A stretch of DNA of 64,000 bases from Dermatophagoides farinae (lineage: Eukaryota; Arthropoda; Arachnida; Sarcoptiformes; Pyroglyphidae): assembly GCF_024713945.1 (NCBI RefSeq), contig NC_134678.1:6510001-6574000 (forward strand), given 5' to 3'. Every line of letters begins with the position of its first letter. Position 1 is the first letter of the stretch. Made by a program: the position numbers and the translations under genes. Under the pieces are notes generated by a model. The model was given only the letters and a program-made list of their open reading frames with translations. It ran no database searches and had not been told where the DNA came from. Shown in pieces: positions 11,761 to 22,060 of this stretch.

Positions 11761-14700
11761 ATGTCTACGTCTGTGTTTGATCCAAATCAACCATCCACAT
11801 CACAACAGCATTTTGAGCAATCATCATCATTATCATCATCGTCATCAACAATGGTTAAATTAATGAAACCGAAATTAAATCTATCCAACTATCGGCGACA
11901 AATTCGTAGTCGTCGTATAGCAGCAGGTAAATTCAATAAAACATCGAATGGAAAATTACGTAAATGGAAAAAATTGAATCTACGTCGTTGTGCAAATAAT
12001 GATGAAGTTGATTTACATAAAGTGATTTATTCATGTTCATATCAATATTATTCTGATGATTATTTAATGCGTATACATCAAGTATTAAGTAATGATCTTG
12101 ATTATCATATTGGTTATCATAATATTGAACAGGAAATTTCATTGCCTACACATGAACAACATATTATCGATGAATTTGAGATAAATACTTTTGAAGATGT
12201 TCATGATTTTGAATTATATTCTAAACAGCAATCATTGAATTATATCGAGCATATGATTGAAAAACGACAACATGAAAAGATTCAGGATCAATTGGCTCAA
12301 GTTAGCTATGAAGAACCTAATCCTGATATTTTGCATGCTAGTTTTATTGATCCGTCACGTGTGGAAATGATATCCAAAAGAAAAGGTCGTCGTGGCGGAA
12401 ATGATCAACCAGAATCGATAGCAAGAAAAAATCGATTAAATCGAAGCAGTACCGGTGATAATGATTCAGGTGATACATCATTTTATTCGGAAATATTCAC
12501 TCGTACCTCTAGCCGTGGACGAATTATAAAACCGAAAAATCAAGATCAATGGCTATTGGATATGGAAGAATTAGATGCATTGGATGAAATTATGGATGCT
12601 TTCAATGAAAACAATCAACGTTTCGATAAGGTTAAATCAGCTAGTGAGGAGAATGAAAATTTACTACAATCGATAGAAGACCAACAACCGACAAAAAAAT
12701 CACCGTCATTACCTTCTAGCTCTCAAATATTATCTCGGCCACAAGTATCAGATAATCAGCGATCTACACCATTAGCTGTTAGAAATCATTCAACATCAAG
12801 TAGCAGTTATTCACTATTATCACGTCCGAATAATCGTTCACTTTTAGCACAGCCATCAACCAGTCCAGCATGTCATGCAAAATCATTGCCATTAAAAACA
12901 CATAATATACCATATAGTTTACCAATGAAAATGAATGGCGATAAAAAATCGATTGTTTTACAACATTCGACAAATAAAAAATTCGAATCATCTATTCCTT
13001 CACCGGAGGATTCGAAATTTACACCAATCGTACAATTAGAAGAAATTGATGCAAAAGATTCTGATGATCGATCTAATGATGAAAATCGGCCAGATAATGC
13101 AAACAATACGGATACCAACAATAATAATAAGTTGGAATTTCCATCGGATAAACTGAGTAATTTGCAGCCAGCAAAAGTATTTTCTCGTTTAACACCATTG
13201 GGATGGAAATCATTTCTCATCTGTCAAAATGATCCAACATTGTATGAATTTAATTATGTAAATCTAGGCCATGATCGAACCGTTTTCATCGATAAAATTC
13301 GAAAAATTGGCGAAAACAATGAATCGGAAAAGTCGAAAAATCAAAAATGTAAAAAAATGTCATTTTCATTTTCGGAGGTTCCATTTTTGCATCGTTTACA
13401 ACAATCTGATAATGAATTTCGTTTGTATTTAAGTTCTACACCAATGTTGTTGAACATGTTGAATCGAGATAATGAAGAAAAAACTCGACAATTTCATGAG
13501 AAAGCTGAAAAATATATCAATATTTTAGGCCGATTCTATGAAAAACATTGTGAAAGACGAATGAAAAATGATGCTGAAAGAAATAGAAATCGACGAACAA
13601 TATTACGTCGATGTATAATGAACGATGTACAAGAACAATATTCCTTTTATTCAGATAAACCATTTGATGAAGTTTGGAATACATATCCACGATTGGAAGT
13701 ACAGAATAAATTGCAACCGATTCATACGGCAAATAAATCGATTCCCATCACGCCAAAATCAGCATTTCCTAAACCAATAACAGTAACATCATCATCATTA
13801 CCAAATCCGATTTCAGTTAATACAACAATATCGAAACCTATCACAGTAACACCATCGATGACGGCAAAACTCAATTCCAATGGTCGAATACAATGGTATC
13901 GTAAGGAAATACCACCAATAAAATTGACAACACATCCAAATAGATCATCAGCTGGGACAGGAGCAGCAGCTGCAACGATTTCTGCTCAAGTTCAAAAGAA
14001 TGGAAACAATATGAATCGTCCAGTTGTATGTAAAATTCCTAATAATGTTGGTTTCAAATTACATCAGGCTTCTGTTGATTTGAATAAGAAAACTATTCAG
14101 ATAGTACCATCGAATATTTTTACAACAACGACAACAACAGTAACGAGTACACAGTCAACAACATCGAATGCGAAACCAATATCAGCCACTTCGAAACCAA
14201 TAATATTTCGAGTTCAACCATCGGCATCATCGGTTATTAATCAAATTGTACAACAAAAACGATTAGCCGAAGATCAGCAACAACAACAACAACAGCAGCA
14301 GCCACCATTAAAAAAGATCAAGACTGAAATCGATGATGATGATGAAATTACAATTGTACATGAACATATTCCAAAAAAACCGATTAAATTGATTCAGGTA
14401 TGTCAAGTCACATGTGTTTCTTTCCTTTTAAATTTCAAAATTTCTGTTTCTTCAAACAATAGGTACAACGAAAAATTAAAAAGCAGTCGATCACACCAAA
14501 CAGCGTTATAAACGATGAGAAAAAAATTATCTCCATTGTGAAACGTTTTCCGCCAAAAAAACAGAGAATCGTTTCCAAAGTCTTATTGGTTTGTGCTTTT
14601 GCTGCTTTCATTAAATCAAGTAAGTTTATTTAAATCTGAATTTTTTTTTCTCAATCTAATCTTCTGTCTTTTTTTTCTTAAAAGAGAATAAAAATTTCAA

Positions 14701-14855
14701 TCTTAGCAATGGTGTTAACAATGCTAAATTTAGTGATCAAAAAGTTAGTAAAAATTTATTTTTCAATTTTTTTTTGTTATCTAATCACATTTTGTTTTCA
14801 CTTTCAGAGTCAAAATTGTATGAAAAATTTTATTGATAATATGGATTTGGATTAA
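11761..14855 (+). CDS. Uncharacterised, probably nuclear, basic low-complexity protein
   Basis: I do not recognise this gene. Four exons (11761-14397, 14463-14619, 14685-14743, 14808-14855) have GT-AG junctions that keep frame and total 2901 nt, 966 residues. After a Ser-rich start there is a highly basic segment at about 44-77 (YRRQIRSRRIAAGKF, then LRKWKKLNLRR), suited to nucleic-acid binding or nuclear import. An acidic, helical middle region follows, then an AT-hook-like SSRGRIIKPK at about 250-259. A folded-looking block around 475-520 includes LTPLGWKSFLICQND and FNYVNLGHDRTVFIDK, and a charged helical part spans about 570-625. The C-terminal third is Thr/Ser/Pro-rich with a Gln run near 838-849, and ends in three small exons. 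The profile suits a chromatin or transcription co-factor, but that is inference. AATAAA is at 15056-15061. The gene model is good; the function is unknown. Confidence 0.8.
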
Positions 14856-15310
14856 AAACAAAAACATCTGGAAGAATTTATACTGAAATTATATTATTGT
14901 GATCAACCCCCTTCTTCCCTTTTCGCTAGCGAATCAATTAAAAAAAAAAATCTTGAAACAACAAAAGAAAAAAAAACTCAACTTTCAGCTCAAAATAATG
15001 GTTAATGAATTTATTTCAATTAGTGATATTCGATATTCGAAAATTATTGAATAACAATAAACATATTACTAATTATATATATCGAAAAAGGCGAAACAAA
15101 ATATTGAAATTTTTGATCAATTGTTTATTGGATTTTTCTTTTTTTGTTCATTTTTTAATTTATTGCATTAAGTAATAAATAAAATAATTTTTCAATTCAT
15201 AAATTGATCACATTTTGAAAATTCATTAATTTTGATTGGTTTTTTTTAAATCTGAAAAATAAAATTTTTTGTTCTTTTTTTTTACTTGGAGATTAATCAA
15301 AGAAAAAAAA
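14856..15310. other. Short intergenic spacer
   Basis: 3' UTR of the preceding orphan gene, with AATAAA at 15056-15061, followed by a T-rich stretch leading into the BROX-like gene. Nothing else is visible. Confidence 0.6.
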
Positions 15311-17539
15311 ATGTATTGGTTTTATCATCGAAATCTATTAAAACAGACACATATTGGTCCGGAAACATTTACCGGTAATACAACAACTGCTATACCATTA
15401 TCATATATATCAAGTCAATTATTATCACAATTGGATGTAGCACGTACACAGATTATAACAATAATGTTGGATGGTGAACCAGATGCTACAAAAGATGAAA
15501 AAATAAATGAATTATTAACACAATATCTATCATCATTTCGTGGTTTTATCTATTTACCAAGTGAAACGACAACAATTAATGATCAGGCATTGATTAAATC
15601 CAATGATCCAAATAATCCGATTCAATGTCGTTCACCATTACGACGATTATTTCGTTTTAAATGGGAAGATTCTTGTGCCGAATTGAAAACATCGGCAAAT
15701 GATTGTCTTTTTGAATTGACATCATTATTAACAAATTATGGTATATGGTTAATGCATTGGTGTCGTCATGTATCGTTAACATTACCAATGAATTATCTAC
15801 CACAACATATTGTTATTATACAAAAAATTTTACGTCGTGCTGCTGGCCTCTTTAGATGTGTTGGACAATATTATCTACCACATCTTCCTGAACTACTTCG
15901 TACAAGATTTGATGGTGATCCAAACATAATCGATGCATATTATTTTCAATCACTTGCTGAATCATGGGAAATTTGGTTCATCAAATGTTTGATGGATATG
16001 TTAGAAAATCCCGATAATTCCGAAATAAACGTTCATGGTGGTCCAATTGAACCGAAATCCATTTCACAATTAGCATTGATTATTTCACATAATTTTCATC
16101 AAGCTTCTGAACGATTAAAAGCAGCTATGGCTGAATTAATGAAAAATAATTCGAATGAAAATGTTGTCTATTCACAATGGTTAACATATTTAGAAATGAA
16201 ATTCTATTATTATCAATCATGGTATATGATTGCACAGGCATATGATCGATGGTTAAAAATGAATAATATTAATGATGATCATTTACAAGTGGCACGTGAA
16301 ATTATCGAAGCAGATCGTTATCGTAAAATGGCTAAAGAATGTTGTCGAAAATATAATTCTAATCGCCGTAAACAATATGAAGATCGTATTAATAAAAATA
16401 GTTTTTTGACTGAATTACGATCATATATACAGATGCTAAAAGAACAGCTTCGTACAATGAAACGACCATCGATTGATTTCGAACAATTACCAACGGATTA
16501 TCAGAAAGATATGGATGCAATTATTTATCAATTACCATCATTCGATGAAATTTGGAATGTTAGTTTATATGGGGAATTTGGTGTACATTTGAATAAAGAA
16601 GATGCAAATGCATTACAGACACAATTAAATCATATTAAAGAAGAACGACGAAAAAGTAAGTTAATAAGTGATGATTTTGATTTAAATATTCTTGATTCTC
16701 ATGAGATACCTCAACACAAAAACACAGAAAAACCAACAAAATTACAGGCGTTAACTAAATGGTTGACAAATAAATCCAAAGAATTCATATCTACGACAAC
16801 AAAAGGAGAAACACAACAAGAAAAGCAGCAGCAGCAACAACAACAACAACAACGTAATATAAAAGTATCACAAATTGATTTAAAATCTCCGATCCCATAT
16901 CGTGGTAGTGGGGTCGGTAAATCCACATCACCAACAACATCGAGACAAAATATCACACCATTAGCAGTTCCAATTGATGGTGGCAGCTTGGTGAATGAAA
17001 AAGTAATTGATGATAGTAAATCAGAAACTACGAAAACAAGTCGTAGGAAAAAAACTCCAGCGCCTAAACCACCAATTCTTACAGTGAAACCCAAACCATC
17101 ACCACCACCACCACCACCACCGCCGCCTCCTCCTCTTCCAGGTAGAACTATAACAATTCCACCACCACCACCTCCTCCGCCATCGATGTCTCCAAAAATC
17201 GAGAGAAAAATTGAAGGAAAAACTCCGAAAGCAACAGTGATGAAACTACCGCTATCAAGTAATCAATTTCAACAGGAATTACGAGCACGTATTGAACAAC
17301 GTGAAAAACGTCAAATAACCGGTGGTGGAAATGTATCACCATCAAGACCAAAACAGCAGCCAACACCAACATCACCAAAATTTAAACGACCACAATCACC
17401 AGTAGCCGTGGATATAGTGGCTGCATTGAAACAACGTATCGGTGAAATACGACAATCAACGTCGAGTAAAAGTACGGAAGATCCACCGACTAAAAGTAGT
17501 AGTGAATCCGATGCTAAATGGTTAAAATCTAATAAATAA
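15311..17539 (+). CDS. BRO1-domain protein, BROX-like, with proline-rich C-terminal extension
   Basis: BRO1 domains bind the C-terminal helix of ESCRT-III CHMP4 proteins. BROX acts at the nuclear envelope and in membrane remodelling. This single-exon gene encodes 742 residues; ATG 15311 gives MYWFYHRNLLKQT, matching the BROX start (a WFHRN-like motif). BRO1 features follow: a helical region with LRRLFRFKWEDS, FELTSLLTNYGIWLMHW, KILRRAAGLFRCVGQYYLPHLPE-type blocks, YQSWYMIAQAYDRWLK, and near residue 417 the YGEFGVHL segment. Vertebrate BROX is about 411 residues and ends in a CAAX box. Here the BRO1 region runs to about 450 and is followed by a Gln run (about 506-516), two long proline runs separated by LPGRTIT (about 595-625), and two short amphipathic helices (about 650-668 and 699-715). 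No CAAX box is present; the protein ends SNK. The proline runs could bind SH3, EVH1 or profilin, which is inference. AATAAA is at 17593-17598. Confidence 0.85.
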   Translation: MYWFYHRNLLKQTHIGPETFTGNTTTAIPLSYISSQLLSQLDVARTQIITIMLDGEPDATKDEKINELLTQYLSSFRGFIYLPSETTTINDQALIKSNDPNNPIQCRSPLRRLFRFKWEDSCAELKTSANDCLFELTSLLTNYGIWLMHWCRHVSLTLPMNYLPQHIVIIQKILRRAAGLFRCVGQYYLPHLPELLRTRFDGDPNIIDAYYFQSLAESWEIWFIKCLMDMLENPDNSEINVHGGPIEPKSISQLALIISHNFHQASERLKAAMAELMKNNSNENVVYSQWLTYLEMKFYYYQSWYMIAQAYDRWLKMNNINDDHLQVAREIIEADRYRKMAKECCRKYNSNRRKQYEDRINKNSFLTELRSYIQMLKEQLRTMKRPSIDFEQLPTDYQKDMDAIIYQLPSFDEIWNVSLYGEFGVHLNKEDANALQTQLNHIKEERRKSKLISDDFDLNILDSHEIPQHKNTEKPTKLQALTKWLTNKSKEFISTTTKGETQQEKQQQQQQQQQRNIKVSQIDLKSPIPYRGSGVGKSTSPTTSRQNITPLAVPIDGGSLVNEKVIDDSKSETTKTSRRKKTPAPKPPILTVKPKPSPPPPPPPPPPPLPGRTITIPPPPPPPPSMSPKIERKIEGKTPKATVMKLPLSSNQFQQELRARIEQREKRQITGGGNVSPSRPKQQPTPTSPKFKRPQSPVAVDIVAALKQRIGEIRQSTSSKSTEDPPTKSSSESDAKWLKSNK

Positions 17540-17858
17540 ATTTTAAATTTTGTTTTGATTTGTTGACAAAAATTTAAATTAAAAATTGATACAATAAACT
17601 TCCCGCTTTATTGGATGAAAATACGTTCCAAATCCACCCTATAGGATAGAATTGTTCAAATTGAAAAGTTTGTGTTCTCAATAATAATCATGCGTGTCAT
17701 ATAATTCGATTTCAATTTATTGTTATTTGTTTTTTAATCATCAATAATTAAGAGTTTATAAATTTTTTCTTTAACCAATGTGTGAAAATCTCTGTCTTTC
17801 AATAATAAATTTATACATCAATGTATTGGGTATTGATGTTGGTGAACAATTCTTACAG

Positions 17859-19040
17859 ATGATGTCCAAAGAAATGTTAAATGATCGACTTATTTTATTA
17901 GAAAATTTGGAAAAACAAACGAATAAATTACGTTCCATGCTTGGTGAACAAATGGCCATTACTGATCATGATCATTTATTATTTATGAACGATTATTCGA
18001 TTAAATTGGATCAAATATCTTCATGTTTGATACGATTATTCAATGAAACTTATAGTGAATATGAGAAAGAATGTTCCATAGAAAATGATGCTACCGGTAA
18101 TAATGGCAATAATCAAAATAATTATGATAATGATGATGATGATGATGAAGAGAATATTGATCAAAGTCCAAAGACTACCACAATTCAAAAGGAAAAATAT
18201 GAAATCAAAATTGATTTTCAATATGAAGATTTATTTATTGAACAAGAGATATTAGATTTTGAATGGAAAAAATGGTTTCGATTTGATGATGAAATGTGTG
18301 TGAAATTACGTATATATTGTCGTGATCGATTCGATGATGAATTACCATTACAAATGCGTATAGAATTAAAAGAAATATTGGCCACTTTAAATGATTCAAC
18401 TAAAGAAACATTAATCGAACGAATCAAAAAGTTTACAATGATGATTCAAACAATACAAGAATTATGGTATCTTGTCGAAATTGTACATGAAACAATAATG
18501 AAAAATGGTTGCCATGATTATTATATTTGGTTATGTAAACTATTAATTAATTCGATTACCATAATTCATGAAAATCTAATGGGCATAGATGTGTTCTATT
18601 TTCAACATTTATTCAGTACAAAATGTCGAATCATATTTTTTGATTTTCAACATGAAGGCATCTATAAAGGTTTTAGTGATTCGATCCGTTTGAATAATGC
18701 CGAATTGATAACGAAATTATGTAAATCTGATTCTCTACCATCGAACCTGTTGCTCATCTGTTTGAAATATCTACTCATGTTACAACAAAAAAATCATATC
18801 GAATGTTTCGTTCAAATGTTTCAATGGTATGGATTTGAATCATTCAAAGAATTAGTGATAAAAAATCTTTCTAATCATGGTCGACCATTGAAATATATCC
18901 GATCAATATTTATCGATTTGGATCGTTTAATTATTGAATCTCAATCATCTACATCCAACAACCAACAACAATTATCATCGGAAACAATTTCATTGATGAA
19001 ACGAATATCATCATGTGAATTTAAGAAAAAATTTACATAA
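17859..19040 (+). CDS. Uncharacterised helical protein
   Basis: I do not recognise this gene. The reading frame is open from 17778, but the in-frame codons before 17859 lie directly upstream of TTCTTACAG, an acceptor-like sequence. I therefore place the start at the tandem ATG ATG at 17859, giving 393 residues; the longer form would have 420. The protein is mostly alpha-helical in appearance: a charged N-terminal helix, an acidic Asn/Asp linker at about 83-100 (GNNGNNQNN followed by an Asp run), then a compact region rich in Leu, Ile, Trp and Cys with no low-complexity runs. That compact region looks like a folded helical-repeat or scaffold domain. There is no signal peptide, membrane segment or catalytic motif that I can name. 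It starts only 319 bp after the BROX-like gene in the same direction. AATAAA is at 19082-19087. Confidence 0.7.
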   Translation: MMSKEMLNDRLILLENLEKQTNKLRSMLGEQMAITDHDHLLFMNDYSIKLDQISSCLIRLFNETYSEYEKECSIENDATGNNGNNQNNYDNDDDDDEENIDQSPKTTTIQKEKYEIKIDFQYEDLFIEQEILDFEWKKWFRFDDEMCVKLRIYCRDRFDDELPLQMRIELKEILATLNDSTKETLIERIKKFTMMIQTIQELWYLVEIVHETIMKNGCHDYYIWLCKLLINSITIIHENLMGIDVFYFQHLFSTKCRIIFFDFQHEGIYKGFSDSIRLNNAELITKLCKSDSLPSNLLLICLKYLLMLQQKNHIECFVQMFQWYGFESFKELVIKNLSNHGRPLKYIRSIFIDLDRLIIESQSSTSNNQQQLSSETISLMKRISSCEFKKKFT

Positions 19041-19857
19041 TTACAAGTTTTTTAAATTTTTTTTTCTTCTGATTTCAGAACAATAAAAAAATGAGAAAAA
19101 ATTCGAGTTGAATGTTAAAAATTTTTTTTTTTTTCAAAATCATATCGGTCGCCATCTATTGTCGATTGATCCATACAAATCTTGTATACAAAACAAGTTG
19201 TTCAATTGCTGTTCCACTACTTACGAATGATGATGATGACGAAGAAAACAAAACAAAAAAAAAAAAAAAAAAATTTTATTTTTGAAAAAAAAACATCCAG
19301 AAATCACCACTGTTAGTGGCAGTGGAAAAGATTTTTGGTCAGTTTTTTTTTCGTTCTAGTAGTAGCATTATTTTTTTTTGTGAAATCAAAAGAGACAATA
19401 TCGAGTGTGTGTGTGTTATGGATTATTCGTAAAGATGTTCTTGTTTAATTTCTTCATAAGAAAAATGTTTGATTATTGGATCCAGCATTTCGAAAATTGA
19501 ATCAACCATTTTGGAATAAGAATCGACAATATAATATTTTGATTTTCTATATATTTTTTTTGTAAAATAACATTGTTGTTGTTGTTGTTGATTGATTGAT
19601 TTTATTGATGAATTTCGAAATTAATCAATCACCCATTCTACAGGTGTGTGTTTTCTAAATAATAATAATAATAATGTATCTCCACGGTAACAATTCAACA
19701 ACGTTTCTATTTTAGATGAACAGATTCATTCGAATTCGAATTCATTGACTCATCATTCATTCATTCAGATTGACAATAGTGCCTGTTTCGATGTGCCTAA
19801 ATTCAAATTGAATTTTTTTTTTCATTATTGATTTACAATCTCATACTCAACAAGAAA
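19041..19857. other. Intergenic region
   Basis: 3' flank of the preceding orphan (AATAAA at 19082-19087), then T tracts, a TTG run near 19572-19590, an AAT run near 19660-19674 and ATTC repeats near 19751-19768, leading to the membrane-protein gene. No coding signal. Confidence 0.6.
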
Positions 19858-21000
19858 ATGAAAATGAAACGAATACAATCATCATCGTATGTTACGATTT
19901 CAATCATCAACAGATTGATCAAATTAATATTGTCCATTTTAATCATATCGATGATCGATCATCATCATAATCATAATAATCAAGTTATTGCATTTAAATT
20001 TACTGATCGTTTTTGTAATTTTACTGCTTATCCAAAACATGGCTGTGAAGAACCAGAATTTACTACTTGTATTGATAAAAAATGTGCTTGTCGTGATGAA
20101 TCACATTTTATAATAATGGGTAGATTTTGTACGAAAAAATTATGTTCAAATGGTGAATTTTATGATGCAGCTAAAGGAAATTGTGTTCGACAAAGTAAAG
20201 CAAGTGCTGATGTAACAGAAAATCATTGTCGATATGATTATCATTGTTTTGGACAACATGTACAATGTCGTCAATATGGTTGGAATTATAATTGTGTTTG
20301 TGATCCTGGATTCCGTTATGATTCAACTACACAGACTTGTCTACCAACATATGGTATAGGTGGCTATTGTATACGTGATAATGATTGTGATGAAACATCA
20401 TTACGAAAAATGTATTGTGATTTCAAGAATTTCGATCAAAATCATTCTACAGGTGGTGGTAATCATAATGATGATAATGGAAGAGGTAGTAATCAACATT
20501 CAAGTGGTACATGTCAATGTCAAGAGAATCATCGTTATAATTATAATATTGATGGCTGTGAACCATTAGCCGATATTGCTGAACGTGAACATAATATGCG
20601 TACATTGGTACTATTATTTGTTGCTGCTGGTCTTATATTTGGTCTAGCATTAACTTGTAATTTTAGCTTTTTTGGTGTTGGACCTAAACATCATGAATTA
20701 TTCTTACATCAATTAAAAGCTGAAGAACGAATAAGACAAATGAAACGAGATCGATTATCTAGAGCAGAAAATGGTCAAACATTTTCATCATCATCATCAT
20801 CATCATCATCACCACCAATAAGTTTGAATAATAATAATAATGATGATGGAAAAAATTTATCCATGGTTGATAATGATCGCCAGCCACAATCATCGACAAC
20901 TGTTACATCATTTGATGATATTGAAAATTCATCAATAACCATTGATGATGATAGCTCAAAAAAATCTGGACCAAAAACATCGTTGATTATGTTTGGATGA
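19858..21000 (+). CDS. Cysteine-rich single-pass membrane protein (EB/EGF-like modules)
   Basis: Predicted secretory-pathway membrane protein of 380 residues. ATG 19858 starts a short basic segment followed by a hydrophobic signal sequence or anchor at about 13-33, then a His/Asn stretch. The ectodomain (about 45-245) has many cysteines spaced as in arthropod EB or EGF-like modules, for example CVCDPGFRYDSTTQTC, CIDKKCACRDESHF, CIRDNDCDE and CQCQENHRYN; each pattern recalls CxCxxGY/F. A Gly/Asn/His insert interrupts the last module. A single transmembrane helix lies at about 250-272 (TLVLLFVAAGLIFGLAL). The cytoplasmic tail has a charged juxtamembrane helix, a run of ten serines and many acidic residues, and ends in LIMFG. 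It resembles the many lineage-specific EB-module receptors of arthropods. The exact orthologue is not recognised. A single exon covers the whole protein. Confidence 0.8.
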   Translation: MKMKRIQSSSYVTISIINRLIKLILSILIISMIDHHHNHNNQVIAFKFTDRFCNFTAYPKHGCEEPEFTTCIDKKCACRDESHFIIMGRFCTKKLCSNGEFYDAAKGNCVRQSKASADVTENHCRYDYHCFGQHVQCRQYGWNYNCVCDPGFRYDSTTQTCLPTYGIGGYCIRDNDCDETSLRKMYCDFKNFDQNHSTGGGNHNDDNGRGSNQHSSGTCQCQENHRYNYNIDGCEPLADIAEREHNMRTLVLLFVAAGLIFGLALTCNFSFFGVGPKHHELFLHQLKAEERIRQMKRDRLSRAENGQTFSSSSSSSSSPPISLNNNNNDDGKNLSMVDNDRQPQSSTTVTSFDDIENSSITIDDDSSKKSGPKTSLIMFG

Positions 21001-21722
21001 AAAAAAAAATCCTTTATTTTTCTACTATAGACTTTTTGTTCATTATTATCAAATATCCAGGCATTTATTTTGCTGTTGTTTAAGAAAAAAAAAACATTTT
21101 CAATTTAATAATTCTTATATAATTTAAAGTTTCTTCCATCATTCATTCATTCATTCATTCATTTGTTTCTTTTGTTTCTCTTTTTTTCATTTTTTTCCAT
21201 TTCTAAAAAAAAAATACACTTTGTAATCACACGAATATTCTATGATTCATCATCATCATATAATATAATTCTGTATAAAATCTGAAAAATGTAAAACAGT
21301 ATTGAATACGCAGCTGATTCCTTTTCTTCTTCTTATTCTATAATTTGTAATTCGATTCCACTTTACTTCGATATTCTTTTTCTTGTATTTTCCATCATCA
21401 TCATCATCATCACCATCATTTTTTTTAATCGTAATCAGTATTTTTGTATACTCGTCGTTTATTTTTTTCATTATTGTTTTCTGTGTGGAGAACAAAACCA
21501 AACCAAAAAAAAAAAACAAACATTTCTATCGACTAAATGAATAAAAAATGAAATAAAATTTTTTTTTTGCTCTTTTTTTTCTCATATTCCGATACATTTC
21601 ATTGAATCATATTGAATTTTGTTATTACGCAATCAACATGAAATAAATTCACATTCATGGCCACTAGGTAACAGCACGGTGGTGGCATAGACACACACAA
21701 ACATACACAGAGAAAAAAGCAT
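21001..21722. other. 3' flank of the membrane-protein gene
   Basis: Untranslated, AT-rich sequence with several T and A tracts, ATTC repeats near 21139-21163, an ATC run near 21390-21412 and AATAAA at 21540-21545. The last 70 bases, with GGTAACAGCACGGTGGTGG near 21667-21685, are less AT-rich and run straight into the repeat array. Confidence 0.55.
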
Positions 21723-22060
21723 GTAGTGTACTATTCGATTTGGTAGTGTACAAATGGTAGTGCACACTACCAAATGTATAAGTACTTAACAATTAGGTAG
21801 TGTACTATTCGATTTGGTAGTGTACAAATGGTAGTGCACACTACCAAATGTATAAGTACTTAACAATTAGGTAGTGTACATTACTAGTTGGTAGTGTGCA
21901 AATGGTAGTGCACACTACCAAATGAATAAGTACTTAACAACTAGGTAGTGTGCAAATGGTAGTGCACACTACCAAATGAATAAGTACTTAACAACTAGGT
22001 AGTGTACACGACCTCAGCTAGGTAGTGTACACGACCTCAACTAGGTAGTGTACACTATCA
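21723..22060. repeat. Tandem repeat array A (74-bp units with internal hairpins)
   Basis: Three units of exactly 74 bp start at 21723, 21797 and 21871, followed by a 54-bp shortened unit at 21945 and then short copies of about 22-23 bp. Every unit begins with GTAGTGTAC or GTAGTGTGC. Each long unit contains an inverted repeat; at 21890-21919 it is a perfect 11-bp stem (GGTAGTGTGCA with TGCACACTACC) around an 8-base loop. Each unit also contains the palindrome TAAGTACTTA. The regular period and hairpins suggest a satellite or the repeat end of a mobile element. Confidence 0.9.

Noticed and set aside
16711-17094. Antisense ORF across the BROX-like tail
   Set aside because: It is the reverse of the CAA and CCA codon runs of the real gene (Cys run opposite the Gln run).
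7915-21000. Polycistronic or trans-spliced gene cluster on the plus strand
   Set aside because: Spacings run from about 320 bp to 1.3 kb, each gene has its own polyadenylation signal or room for one, and no spliced-leader evidence is visible.
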